64,000 nt of DNA, taken from contig JAEWGO010000011.1 of NCBI GenBank assembly GCA_023388255.1, positions 236,285-300,284 on the forward strand, read 5' to 3'. The notes beneath the pieces are model-generated. The model was not told the DNA's origin, made no database searches, and worked only from the letters and a program-made list of their open reading frames with translations. This document shows, piece after piece, positions 15,380 through 25,300 of the stretch. The position numbers and the translations under genes are program-made. Positions within the stretch are counted from its first letter, which is position 1. Every line of letters starts with the position of its first letter. The DNA comes from Pseudomonadota bacterium (GTDB lineage: Bacteria > Pseudomonadota > Gammaproteobacteria > Xanthomonadales > Rhodanobacteraceae).

Positions 15380-15729
15380 CCGCGGGCGCGCAGGTCCTCG
15401 ACCTTTGCCGCGCAGATGAAGTCGTTCAGCGACAAGCCGCCGACATCGTGTGTCGACCAGCGCACGACGCAGCGGTTGTAGCCGAATTCGACGTCGGGAT
15501 GGTGATCCTCGCGATGCGCGATCGATGCGAGCGCGTTGACGAAGGCCATCGTGTGGAAATAGTCGGCGAAGCGGAATTCCTTGCGGATCTCGCCGCTGTC
15601 CGGCGTGAGATGCCACTCCGGCAGCAGTGCGAGCAGGGCCGAGACTTCGGCATGCGCCAAGCCTGCGTCCTTGCCCTTGCGCGGCACGCAATGCTGCGCG
15701 AGCAGCGATTCGATCGATGGTTGGGTCAT
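15376..15729 (-). CDS. phhB: Pterin-4a-carbinolamine dehydratase
   Basis: 117 residues, usual family size. It dehydrates 4a-hydroxytetrahydrobiopterin, regenerating the pterin cofactor of phenylalanine hydroxylase. The conserved active-site patch HREDHHPDVEFGYNRCVVRWSTHD is complete, with the catalytic histidines. The gene is convergent with rluC, stops overlapping by 4 bp. No phenylalanine hydroxylase gene is nearby. Confidence 0.93.
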   Translation of the reverse strand: MTQPSIESLLAQHCVPRKGKDAGLAHAEVSALLALLPEWHLTPDSGEIRKEFRFADYFHTMAFVNALASIAHREDHHPDVEFGYNRCVVRWSTHDVGGLSLNDFICAAKVEDLRARG

Positions 15730-15882
15730 GGCGGAATCCGGGGCTGGAAAGCCGGGCAGTATAGTTGCGGATGACGCGCCGGCAATTCAGGACTAAACTG
15801 GTACGGTATTGGAAGCGGGCATCGACGCCCGCGCAAACGCGGTCATCCGGACCGTGCACTTCCATCCAGGCAGAGTCCTTCC

Positions 15883-16488
15883 ATGATTTCGCTTTCCTCC
15901 AATGCGCAGGATCATTTCCGCAAGCTCATCGAACAGCAGGCCCTGCCGGGGCTAGGCATCCGCCTGCATGCCGTCGATGCCGGTACGCCGAAGGGCGATT
16001 GCCAGCTCGAATTTTCCGAGCCGTCGGATCGCGACGGCAGCGAGTGGGAGGTCGAGTGCGAGGGCTTCTCGCTGTTCGTCGACAGCCAGAGCGTGCCGTT
16101 CCTCGATGGTGCGACGATCGATTTCGATCGTTCGACGACCGGCGGCCAGTTGACGATCCGCGCCCCCGCGCTGCGCGGCAGCGTGCCTGGCGAGGACGCC
16201 AGCGTGGTCGAGCGCGTGCGCTACGTGATCGAGTCGGAGATCAATCCGCAGCTCGCCTCGCACGGCGGGCGCGTGTCTTTGCGCGAAGTCACGGCGGAAG
16301 GCGTCGTCGTGCTGCAATTCGGCGGCGGGTGCCACGGTTGCGGCATGGTCGACGCGACCTTGCGCGGTGGTGTCGAGCGCACATTGAAGTCACGCGTGCC
16401 GGAAGTGACGGGCGTGGCGGATGCAACCGATCATGCGACCGGCACGACCCCGTACATGCGGCGCGAAGCCGCCGCCAGCAGTCGGTAA
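15883..16488 (+). CDS. nfuA: Fe-S biogenesis protein NfuA
   Basis: 201 residues. NfuA carries [4Fe-4S] clusters to client enzymes. Residues 1-95 form a degenerate A-type (HesB-like) domain. Residues about 105-180 are a NifU-like domain with the cluster ligands Cys150 and Cys153 (GGGCHGCGMV). Length matches the E. coli protein (191 residues). It is monocistronic here, convergent with the cytochrome genes across a hairpin. Confidence 0.94.
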   Translation: MISLSSNAQDHFRKLIEQQALPGLGIRLHAVDAGTPKGDCQLEFSEPSDRDGSEWEVECEGFSLFVDSQSVPFLDGATIDFDRSTTGGQLTIRAPALRGSVPGEDASVVERVRYVIESEINPQLASHGGRVSLREVTAEGVVVLQFGGGCHGCGMVDATLRGGVERTLKSRVPEVTGVADATDHATGTTPYMRREAAASSR

Positions 16489-16526
16489 GGCGCATTCCAT
16501 CGAATGTCGGATAGACCGACTGTTCA

Positions 16527-16557
16527 GGACGGGGAAGCGATTTCGCGTCGCCCGTCC
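16527..16557. terminator. Hairpin between nfuA and the cytochrome genes
   Basis: GGACGGG (16527-16533) pairs with CCCGTCC (16551-16557), with further pairing inside. There is no T run. Placed between convergent genes, it probably stops both transcripts. Confidence 0.55.
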
Positions 16558-16610
16558 GAAGTGCGTTGGTTGAGGTGTTCCGTTACCGCCGCCTGCGTAT
16601 CCCGGCTGCG

Positions 16611-16964
16611 TCAGTCGCCCTGCATGTGCCCGTGCAGGTTGACCAGCTTGGGTTCCGGCAGGCTGGCGAAGTAGGTCGAGAGATTCTCGATGTCCTGATC
16701 GGACAGCGTGGCCACGAAGCCGGCCATGATCGGGTTCTTGCGGCCACCGGACTTGTATTCGTGCAGCGCGCGAGCGAGATAGTCGTGATACTGGCCGGCA
16801 AGACGCGGGTACTGCGGATCGGTGCCGGCATTGCCGTCGGCGCCATGGCAAGCTTGGCAGACGACAGCCTTGGCCTTGCCGGCCTCGATGTCGCCCTTGG
16901 CGAAGGCCGGGGTGGCGGAAACAGCGAACGTCGCGATCAACAGCGGGGCAAGAAAGCGCTTCAT
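16611..16964 (-). CDS. Small periplasmic class I cytochrome c
   Basis: 117 residues from MKRFLAPLL (ATG 16964) with a Sec signal peptide ending at about AFA (residue 22). One heme-binding CQACH motif and a later Met (PIMAGF or HMQGD region) as candidate sixth ligand. The YPRLAGQYHDYLARALHEYKSG stretch is the conserved signature of cytochrome c4/c553-type domains that carry electrons to terminal oxidases. It lies 35 bp after a second similar gene, forming a two-gene operon. Confidence 0.9.
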   Translation of the reverse strand: MKRFLAPLLIATFAVSATPAFAKGDIEAGKAKAVVCQACHGADGNAGTDPQYPRLAGQYHDYLARALHEYKSGGRKNPIMAGFVATLSDQDIENLSTYFASLPEPKLVNLHGHMQGD

Positions 16965-16999
16965 CGTGGAACGATCCTGGTCATGGCGGGCAGCGCTGA

Positions 17000-17323
17000 T
17001 CACGGCGTCAACCCGGAAAGATAGGTAGCGATATCGCGGATGTCCTTGTCGGACAGGCTCTCGCCCTGCGCGCGCATGGTGGGATGAGAGCGCTCGCCCT
17101 TCTTGTATTCAGTCAGCGCGCTGACCAGATAGTCGTAGTTCTGGCCGCCGATCTTCGGCACGTGGTAGTTCGGATAGGGGTTCTTCCACCCCGTGATGCC
17201 GTGGCAACCGCCGCAGGTGTAGACGAGGGATTTGCCAGCCGCGGCATCGCCTTTTTCGGCAGCGGCGCAAGGCAGGGCGGCAGTCAACAGGGCAACAGCA
17301 AGCAGTGGCGCTCGAGTCATCAT
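17000..17323 (-). CDS. Small periplasmic class I cytochrome c
   Basis: 107 residues with a signal peptide (MMTRAPLLAVALLTAALPCAAA) and one CGGCH heme motif. The VPKIGGQNYDYLVSALTEYKKG segment parallels that of the downstream cytochrome, and the C-terminal IRDIATYLSG helix is typical. Together the two genes look like a diheme cytochrome c4 split into separate monoheme proteins, or a duplicated c5-like pair (inference). The first of two in-frame ATG codons was taken. Confidence 0.9.
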   Translation of the reverse strand: MMTRAPLLAVALLTAALPCAAAEKGDAAAGKSLVYTCGGCHGITGWKNPYPNYHVPKIGGQNYDYLVSALTEYKKGERSHPTMRAQGESLSDKDIRDIATYLSGLTP

Positions 17324-17704
17324 TCTATTCCGGTGCGGCGTTGGTTGGATTGATGGGAGTGCGGGCGGTAGAAACCGTCCGGCCCCTGCGGCATCTATCC
17401 GAACGATTATAGCGTGTGGTTCCCGTGTCCAGTCCAGCCACGCGCGACAGGATGGCCCGATGCAACCGTTCGGCCGCTTCCTGCATCCGATTCCCCGTCG
17501 CCTGCCGTGACTACCGGGCCACGCATTTGCGCTCGATCAGGGGCAGGATGAGACCTATCAGCACTGCCGCCGTTGCGTGTGGCTCATGGCCGCAAATCCA
17601 CGTCGCATCCGTGGCAAACAGACGATGCCTACGCCAAATGAAGTTGTTGCGCATCAGTAGTGATGTAGTTTAGTATAACACCAGTCTTCTTCAGGCCGAC
17701 TCTC
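17324..17704. other. Divergent intergenic region upstream of an RND operon
   Basis: 381 bp with no supported gene. Just before the adaptor gene the DNA turns AT-rich (17640-17682), with a TATAAC-like -10 at 17674-17679 inside an imperfect palindrome GTTTAGTATAAC. That is the best promoter/operator candidate for the pump operon; no good -35 sits at 17 bp. No regulator gene is linked. Confidence 0.35.
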
Positions 17705-18922
17705 ATGTCCTCGATTCCCGCTCCGAATCCATTCCGCCGGGCGCTTCGCCCTGCCTGGCATTCCACGCTGCTGCCGGCCCTGCTGGCGCTGGCTGCCTGT
17801 GGCGGCAATGCCGAGAGGGCCAAACAGGACGCGGAAAGCGCACGCGCATCGATTCCCGTCGAAGTCGCGACGGCATCGCATCAATCGGTCACTGCGAACT
17901 ATTCCGGCACGGCGACCTTGGAAGCCGTCGGCGACGCGCAGGTCGTCTCCAAGACCACCGGTATCGTGCTGAAGCTGCTGGTCGAGGAGGGCATGCGCGT
18001 GCAGAAAGGCCAGGTGCTGGCGATGCTCGACGACGATGCCGCGCGCAACAAGCTGGCGCAGGCAACGGCGACGCTGAAGAAAGCCGAGGCCGCGTTCGAG
18101 AAAGCCGACAAGGGCTACGCGCTGAAGATCACGCCGCGCACGCAGTACGACAGTGACAAGTACGACCTGGAAACGCAGAAGGCCGTCGTCGCCGGAGCCC
18201 AGCTCGATCTGTCGTATACGCGCATCGTCGCGCCGATCTCGGGCGTGGTCGCGAAGCGTTCGGTCAAGCTTGGCAATCTCGTGCAGACCAATGCGACCTT
18301 GTTCCAGATCGTCGACATGGACCCGCTGCAGGCTGTGCTGAACGTGCCAGAGCGCGACCTCGATACGCTCAAGGCTGGCCAGCCGGTGCGCATGAAGGTC
18401 GATGCGCTGTCCGGCAAGACGTTCGATGGCACCATCGCGCGCATCGCACCGGTTGTCGATGCCGCCAGCGGCACATTCCGCGCGACCTGCGAGTTCCGCG
18501 ACACCACACGCACGCTGAAACCCGGCATGTTCGGCCGCATCGAGGTCGCCTACGATCAGCGTCACGACGCACTCGTGGTGCCGCGTGCGGCGATCGTGGA
18601 GGAGGATGGCGAGAGTTCGGTGTTCGTGATCGAGCCTGCGCCGGCGAAAGCCGTCGAGCCTGCCAAGACCAAGGGCAAGCCCGGCGAAGCCGTCGCTGCC
18701 GAAACGCCCGCGAAGCCGGCGACTCCCGCTTTCGTCGCCAAGCGTCGCCTTGTCAAGACCGGCTACTCGGAAGGCGATCGCATCGAAGTGCGCGATGGCC
18801 TCGCCGATGGCGAGCGCGTCATCACGATCGGCCGCAACGCGGTGCGCGATGGCACCGAGGTGCAGGTCATCGACAATACGCCGGCCGTGGCTGCGCTCGC
18901 GCCGAAGGAGAAGGCTCAATGA
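17705..18922 (+). CDS. RND efflux periplasmic adaptor lipoprotein
   Basis: 405 residues. A signal sequence ends in a LALAAC lipobox (Cys32), so it is anchored by lipid in the inner membrane facing the periplasm. Lipoyl halves (EAVGDAQVVSKTTGIVLKLLVEEGMRVQKGQVLAMLD and the SYTRIVAPISGVVAKR return), a helical hairpin between them and the beta-barrel domain (DPLQAVLNVPERDLDTLKAGQPV) are all present, plus an unusual Ala/Pro/Lys-rich linker near residues 315-345. It bridges the two downstream permeases to an outer-membrane channel that is not encoded here. Stop and next start overlap by 4 bp. Confidence 0.93.
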   Translation: MSSIPAPNPFRRALRPAWHSTLLPALLALAACGGNAERAKQDAESARASIPVEVATASHQSVTANYSGTATLEAVGDAQVVSKTTGIVLKLLVEEGMRVQKGQVLAMLDDDAARNKLAQATATLKKAEAAFEKADKGYALKITPRTQYDSDKYDLETQKAVVAGAQLDLSYTRIVAPISGVVAKRSVKLGNLVQTNATLFQIVDMDPLQAVLNVPERDLDTLKAGQPVRMKVDALSGKTFDGTIARIAPVVDAASGTFRATCEFRDTTRTLKPGMFGRIEVAYDQRHDALVVPRAAIVEEDGESSVFVIEPAPAKAVEPAKTKGKPGEAVAAETPAKPATPAFVAKRRLVKTGYSEGDRIEVRDGLADGERVITIGRNAVRDGTEVQVIDNTPAVAALAPKEKAQ

Positions 18923-21900
18923 GCCTGCCGGAGTTGGCCACGCGCCGACGCGTGACCGTCGGCATGTTGACCCTGACCTTGGTGCTGTTCGGTCTGATCG
19001 GTCTTTCCGGCTTGAAGGTCAACCTGTTGCCGGACCTTTCGTATCCGACCTTGACCGTGCGCACCGACTACGAAGGCGCCGCGCCGCTGGAGATCGAAAA
19101 CCTGATCAGCCAGCCGGTCGAGGAAGCGGTCGGCGTGGTCAAGAACGTGCGCAAGGTGCATTCGGTATCGCGCACGGGCCAGTCCGATGTGGTGCTCGAG
19201 TTCGCCTGGGGCACCGACATGGACATGGCCAGCCTCGAGGTGCGCGACAAGCTCGACACCTTGCAGTTGCCGCTGGAGGCGAAGAAGCCGTTGCTGCTGC
19301 GTTTCAATCCCTCCACCGATCCGATCATACGCCTCGGACTCAGCATGGCCGGCGACAAGGAGGTCGGTGAAGCGCAGTTGAAACAATTGCGTCGTTTCGC
19401 CGATGACGATTTCAAGAAGCGCATCGAGCCCGTCGTTGGCGTTGCCGCCGTCAAGGTCGGCGGCGGTCTCGAAGACGAGATCGATGTGTCGATCGACCAG
19501 CAAAAACTGGCGCGGCTTGGCATCGATATCAACGATGTCATCACGCGCCTGAAGAACGAGAACGTGAACGCTTCCGGCGGTCGCATCGAAGAAGGCAGCC
19601 AGCGCTTCCTCGTGCGCACGATCAACCAGTTCAAGACGCTAGACGAGATGCGCGAGCTGCTGATCAAGGTCGACGGCAACGTGCCGGTGCGCCTGAAGGA
19701 TGTCGCCGAGGTACGCCAGGGGTACAAGGAACGCGAAGGCATCGTGCGCATCGACGGCCGCGAGGCGATCGAGCTGGCAATCTACAAGGAAGGCGACGGC
19801 AATACGGTCAGCGTTGCGAAAGCGGTCAAGGCGCAGCTCGACAAACTGAAGGATTCGCTGCCGGCCGGCGCGGTGCTGACCACGATCGAGGATCAGTCGA
19901 TCTTCATCGAGAATGCGTTGCACGAGGTCAAGTTCGATGCGCTGCTCGGCGGCGTGCTGGCGATCCTGATCATCTTCTTCTTCCTCGGCGACGCGTGGAG
20001 CACGTTCATCATTTCGCTGTCGCTGCCGGTTTCGCTGATCGCCACGTTCTTCTTCATGGACCAGCTGCACCTGTCGCTGAACGTGATGTCACTCGGCGGT
20101 TTGGCGCTCGCGACCGGCATGGTCGTCGATGACTCGATCGTCGTACTCGAAAACATCGCGCGGCTGCGCGAGAAAGGCGCATCGATCGTCGAAGCGGCCG
20201 TGCGCGGCACCGCCGAAGTGGGAATGGCGGTAACGGCATCGACGCTGACGACGGTCGCGGTGTTCTTCCCGCTCGTGTTCGTGCAGGGCGTCGCCGGCCA
20301 GCTGTTCCGCGACCAGGCACTGACAATCACGTTCGCGATGCTGGTTTCGCTGGTCGTCGCGATGACCCTGATCCCGATGCTCGCCTCGCTGAAGGGCCGC
20401 TCGCCGATGGCATATCGCGACGAACCGGTGCGCGCACCGCGACCGTTGCCGAGCAATCGAATCCTGCGCATGTTCGCGATTGGCGCGCGCGCGATCGGCG
20501 AGTTCTTCTTCCAGATCCTGCCGCGTGCGTTCGCATGGCTGCTGGCCATCGCCACGCGCCTGTTCGGCAGCGTGCTCGGCCGCATGTTGCGCGTCGTAGG
20601 CCGTGCGGTAACCGCGCCGTACGATCGCGCCGCCGCGTTCTATCACCGCTCGCTGCCGAGCGCGCTGGAACATCCGTGGCGTGTACTCGGCTTCGCCGCT
20701 GCGGCGCTGGTCGGCACGCTCGCGCTGGTGCCGACGCTCGGCCTCGACCTGATCCCGCAGCTCGCGCAGGGCCGCTTCGACATGACCGTGACCTTGCCGC
20801 CCGGCACGCCGCTGGCCGAGACCGACAAGCTGGTCGGAGAGATCGCGTCGCGCCACGCGAAGGATCCCGGCGTCGCCTCGATCTATGGCGTCGCCGGCGC
20901 CGGCACGCGACTCGATGCGAACCCGACCGAGTCGGGCGAAAACATCGGGCGTCTGTCGATCGCGCTCAAGAACGGCGGCAGCAACTCGATCGAAGCCGCC
21001 GAGATCGAGCGCCTGCGCGCTGGCATGACGCGCACCGACGCCAGCGTGAAATTCGCGCGACCGCAGTTGTTCAGTTTCTCGGCGCCGCTTGAAATCGAAA
21101 TCCGCGGCTACGATCTCGACGCGCTCGCCAAGGGCGGCCAACGTCTCGTCGAACTGATGAAGGCATCGCCACGCTTTGCCGACGTCAAGTCCACAGTCGA
21201 AGGCGGCTATCCGGAAATCCAGGTGCGTTTCGACCAGGATCGCGCGGCCGCGCTCGGACTGACCACGCGCGACATCGCCGATCGCCTCGTGCGCAAGGTC
21301 AAGGGCGAAGTCGCCACGCGCTACGATTTCCGCGATCGCAAGATCGATGTGCTGGTGCGTGCACAGGCTTCCGATCGCGGCAGCGTCGACGACATCCGTA
21401 ATCTCGTCGTCGGCTATGTCGCGGCGAAGGATGCATCGAATGCGAACGCCAGCGGCACGGGCAGCACGGCGGGCTCGTCATCCGGCAGCGCGACGATCAG
21501 CGACACGGCCCGTTCCAGCAACGACGTGCCGATCCGTCTTTCCGCCGTCGCCGATGTGCGCGCCAGCGAAGGCCCGAGCGAAATCCATCGCGTGAGCCAG
21601 GAGCGCGTCGCGATCGTGTCGTCGAATCTGAGCTACGGCGACCTCGCCAGCGCCGTCGCCGAAGTCCGCAGCATCGTCGCAGCGCATCCGCTCGCGGCCG
21701 GCGTCAAGGTCGCGGTCGGCGGACAGAGCGAGGAATTGGACAGCTCGGTGAAGTCGCTGCTGTTCGCGCTTGGCCTCGCGATCTTCCTCGTCTATCTGGT
21801 GATGGCCTCGCAGTTCGAATCGCTGCTGCATCCGTTCGTGATCATGTTCTCGATCCCGCTCGCCGCGGTCGGCGCGATCCTCGCGCTGAAGCTGTCCGGC

Positions 21901-22332
21901 TCGGCGGTTTCGGTGGTCGTGTTCATCGGCCTGATCATGCTGGTCGGCATTGTCGTGAAGAATGCGATCGTGCTGATCGATCGCGTGAACCAGTTGCGCG
22001 AAGCCGGCGTGCCGAAGCGCCAGGCGCTCGCGCAAGGCGCGGAATCGCGCCTGCGTCCGATCGTGATGACGACGCTGTGCACGTTGATCGGCTTCATGCC
22101 GCTGGCGATCGGGGTGGGCGAGGGCGCGGAGGTGCGTGCGCCAATGGCGCTGACCGTGATAGGCGGACTCGCGGTGTCGACGCTGCTGACGCTCGTCGTG
22201 ATCCCGATCGTGTACGACCTGCTCGATCGTCGCGGCGATGCGTGGTACGTCGCCAGAGGCGAAAAGCATCGTGCAAAGGTTGCTGGCGTGCAGGATGGTT
22301 CCGGCGCTCCGCTGGCGGGAGACGCGGCATGA
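18919..22332 (+). CDS. RND efflux permease (first of a pair)
   Basis: 1137 residues, slightly long for HAE-1 RND pumps because of an insertion around residues 500-560 between TM segments and a Ser/Gly/Ala-rich loop near 840-865. It has the twelve-helix, two-large-loop layout. Proton-relay residues are canonical: two Asp in TM4 (MVVDDSIVVLENI, codons 20128-20133) and Lys in TM10 (IVVKNAIVLID, codon 21958-21960). It exports substrates from the periplasm or inner membrane using the proton gradient. Overlapping starts on both sides show tight co-translation with adaptor and second permease. Confidence 0.94.
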   Translation: MSLPELATRRRVTVGMLTLTLVLFGLIGLSGLKVNLLPDLSYPTLTVRTDYEGAAPLEIENLISQPVEEAVGVVKNVRKVHSVSRTGQSDVVLEFAWGTDMDMASLEVRDKLDTLQLPLEAKKPLLLRFNPSTDPIIRLGLSMAGDKEVGEAQLKQLRRFADDDFKKRIEPVVGVAAVKVGGGLEDEIDVSIDQQKLARLGIDINDVITRLKNENVNASGGRIEEGSQRFLVRTINQFKTLDEMRELLIKVDGNVPVRLKDVAEVRQGYKEREGIVRIDGREAIELAIYKEGDGNTVSVAKAVKAQLDKLKDSLPAGAVLTTIEDQSIFIENALHEVKFDALLGGVLAILIIFFFLGDAWSTFIISLSLPVSLIATFFFMDQLHLSLNVMSLGGLALATGMVVDDSIVVLENIARLREKGASIVEAAVRGTAEVGMAVTASTLTTVAVFFPLVFVQGVAGQLFRDQALTITFAMLVSLVVAMTLIPMLASLKGRSPMAYRDEPVRAPRPLPSNRILRMFAIGARAIGEFFFQILPRAFAWLLAIATRLFGSVLGRMLRVVGRAVTAPYDRAAAFYHRSLPSALEHPWRVLGFAAAALVGTLALVPTLGLDLIPQLAQGRFDMTVTLPPGTPLAETDKLVGEIASRHAKDPGVASIYGVAGAGTRLDANPTESGENIGRLSIALKNGGSNSIEAAEIERLRAGMTRTDASVKFARPQLFSFSAPLEIEIRGYDLDALAKGGQRLVELMKASPRFADVKSTVEGGYPEIQVRFDQDRAAALGLTTRDIADRLVRKVKGEVATRYDFRDRKIDVLVRAQASDRGSVDDIRNLVVGYVAAKDASNANASGTGSTAGSSSGSATISDTARSSNDVPIRLSAVADVRASEGPSEIHRVSQERVAIVSSNLSYGDLASAVAEVRSIVAAHPLAAGVKVAVGGQSEELDSSVKSLLFALGLAIFLVYLVMASQFESLLHPFVIMFSIPLAAVGAILALKLSGSAVSVVVFIGLIMLVGIVVKNAIVLIDRVNQLREAGVPKRQALAQGAESRLRPIVMTTLCTLIGFMPLAIGVGEGAEVRAPMALTVIGGLAVSTLLTLVVIPIVYDLLDRRGDAWYVARGEKHRAKVAGVQDGSGAPLAGDAA

Positions 22333-25300
22333 CGCTTGCTGAGCTCAGCCTGAAACGCCCCGTCACGGCGATCATGTTCTTCGTGTCGATGGTCGCGATC
22401 GGATTGATCGCGGCGTTCAGGCTGCCGCTCGAACAGTTTCCGAGCATCGATGCGCCGTTCCTGTTCGTGCAGATCCCGTATCCAGGGTCGACGCCGACCG
22501 AGATCGAACGCACGATCACGCGTCCGGTCGAGGAGGCGCTGGCGACCTTGCCTGGCATCAAGCGCATGAACTCGACTTCGGACGCCGAATCCGCGCAGAT
22601 CTTCATGGAGTTCAAGTGGGGCGAGAGCGTCGCGATCAAGGCGGTGCAGGCACGGGAGAAAATCGACGCGATCCGCGCCGATCTTCCGTCCGACGTGCAG
22701 CGCTATTTCGTGCAGAAATTCTCGACCTCGGACGAGCCGTTGCTGCAGCTGCGCATCGCCAACGAGCGCGGCGATCTCTCCAATGCATATGAACTGATCG
22801 AGCGCGAGATCAAGCGTCCGCTCGAGCGCATTCCCGGTGTCGCCAAGGTCGACATCTCCGGCATCGGCAAGCCGGAGGTGCAGGTCGAGCTGTCGTCGGA
22901 CCGGCTCAGCGCGCACAACATCAACCTCAACGATCTGTACCAGAAACTCTCGAACGCGAACTTCGCGCTATCGGCCGGCCAGATCAGCGCCGGCAGCACG
23001 CGCTTCCGCGTGCAACCACAGGGTCAATGGACGAGCCTCGACGACATTCGTGCGATTCCGCTCGATGCGAAGGGACTCAAGCTCGGCGACATCGCGACGG
23101 TCGGCCTGCGACCCGCGCGGATGGAGTTTGCGCGCCGTCTCGATGGCAAACCCGCCGTCGGCATCGACATCTTTCGTGAACGCAATGCGAACCTCGTCGA
23201 AGTAGGCGGCGCAGTGATGGCCGAAGTCGCCAAGATCCAGGCCGCGCCCGAACTCAGCGGCATCCGTGTCTATGCGATGGAAAATCAGGCCGACAACGTG
23301 ACCAATTCGCTCAGCGAACTCGGTCGCGCCGGTCTCGAAGGCACGCTGCTGTCGGTGCTCGTGCTGTTCTTCTTCCTGCGCGACTGGCCCTCGACACTGA
23401 TGGTGTCGCTGGCGATTCCGATCTGTCTGGTGATGACGCTCGGCTGCATGTACTTCTTCGGCATCAGTCTCAACATCCTGTCGATGATGGGGCTGTTGCT
23501 CGCGGTCGGCATGCTGGTCGACAACGCGGTCGTCGTCGTCGAAAGCATCTACCAGTACCGGGAGAAAGAGCCGCAACGGCCGTGGTATTCGGCGGTGCAG
23601 GGCACTCAGGTGGTCGGTATCGCGATCGCCGCCGGAACGTTGTCCAGCGTCGTGGTGTTCCTGCCGAACATCTTCGGCGAACCGAACAACATCTCGATCT
23701 TCCTCGCCCAGGTCGCAATCGCGATGTCGATCGCCCATCTCGCCTCGTGGCTGGTCGCGGTCAGTCTGGTGCCGATGCTGGCCTCGAAGCTGCCTCCGCC
23801 GAAGTTCCTCGGCCGCGAAACCGCCATCACGCGGCTGCGCGAACGCTACGGTCGCCTCGTCGAATGGACGCTCGCACACCGCCGCTGGACGATGTTTGCC
23901 GTGCTGATGCTGGTTCTCGCCAGCATGTTGCCGATGATGAACGCGAAGACAAACATGTTCGACGATGGCGACACACGCCAAATGCGCCTGTGGTACCAGC
24001 TCAATGCGAACTATCGCCTGCAGGACCTGAAGCCGGCAGTGATGCGCATCGAACAGTTCCTCGACCAGAACCGCGAGCGATTCGAGATCAAGTCCGTCTA
24101 TACCTGGTACAGCGAGCAGGGCCAGGCGCAGACGCGCATCCTGATGACGGACGAGAAGAACGGCATGCTCGACAAGCTTGGCCGCGTCTACGACCACTAC
24201 GTCCTTCACAAGAAACCTGCTCATCGCCCGGTGGCCGAGATCAAGGAGGAAATCCGCAAGGAACTCCCGACACTCGCGGTCGGCAAGGTCGGTTTCGATG
24301 GCGGCAACGGCGGCGGCCTCGGCGGCGGCGTCGACATCTCGCTGATCGGCGATTCGATGGAGCAGCTGCGCGAGCTGTCGGCCAGCGTGTTGCCGATCCT
24401 TTCGCATCAACCCTCGTTGCGCGATGTGCGCACAGAAAAGGGCAATGGAGATCGAGAAGTTGCCGCGCAAGTCGATCGCATTCGTGCAAAGCAGTACGGT
24501 TTCGACGCGCAGACCGTCGCCAGCTACATCGGCATCGCGTTGCGCGGCATGCCACTGAAGGACTTTCACGCCGACGATCGCCAAGTGCCGGTGTGGCTGC
24601 GTTTCCAGGGTTCGGATACGCAAAGTCTCGCCGGGCTGTCCGACTTCAAGCTACGCGCGCCGGACAACACGCAGATCCCGTTGCTGTCGATGCTGCGCAC
24701 CGATTCGCGCGAGACACCGTCGGCGATCCAGCGCGTCGACCGCATGACCGCATTGAAGATCACCGCGAATCTCGCCGACGGCAAGACGATGCCCGAGGCA
24801 CGCAAAGAGATCACTGCGGCGATGAACGCGATCGCGCTGCCGCCGGGCTATCGCTGGAGTTTCGGCGAGGGCTTCGACCGCGACGACCGTGCCGGCCAGC
24901 AGATGCTCGTCAATACGCTGATCGCGCTGGTGCTGGTGTACGTCGTGATGTGTGCGATGTTCGAATCGCTGATCTTCCCGGCAGCGATCCTGGTCACGTT
25001 CGTGTTCTCGATCTTCGGCGTGTACTGGCTGTTCTGGCTAACCGGCACCACGTTCTCGATCATGGCCGCAATCGGCGTGCTGATCCTGATGGGCGTCGTC
25101 GTCAACAACGGCATCGTGATGATCGTGCACATCAACCAGTTGCGCCATGAAGGGCATCTGCGTACCGAAGCGCTCGTGCTCGGCGCCAAGGAACGCTTGC
25201 GCCCGGTGTTGATGACGATGGCGACCGCGATCCTCGGCATGCTGCCGCTCTGCGTCGGCGACGCCCAGCTCGGCGGGCAGGGACCGCCGTACTACCCGAT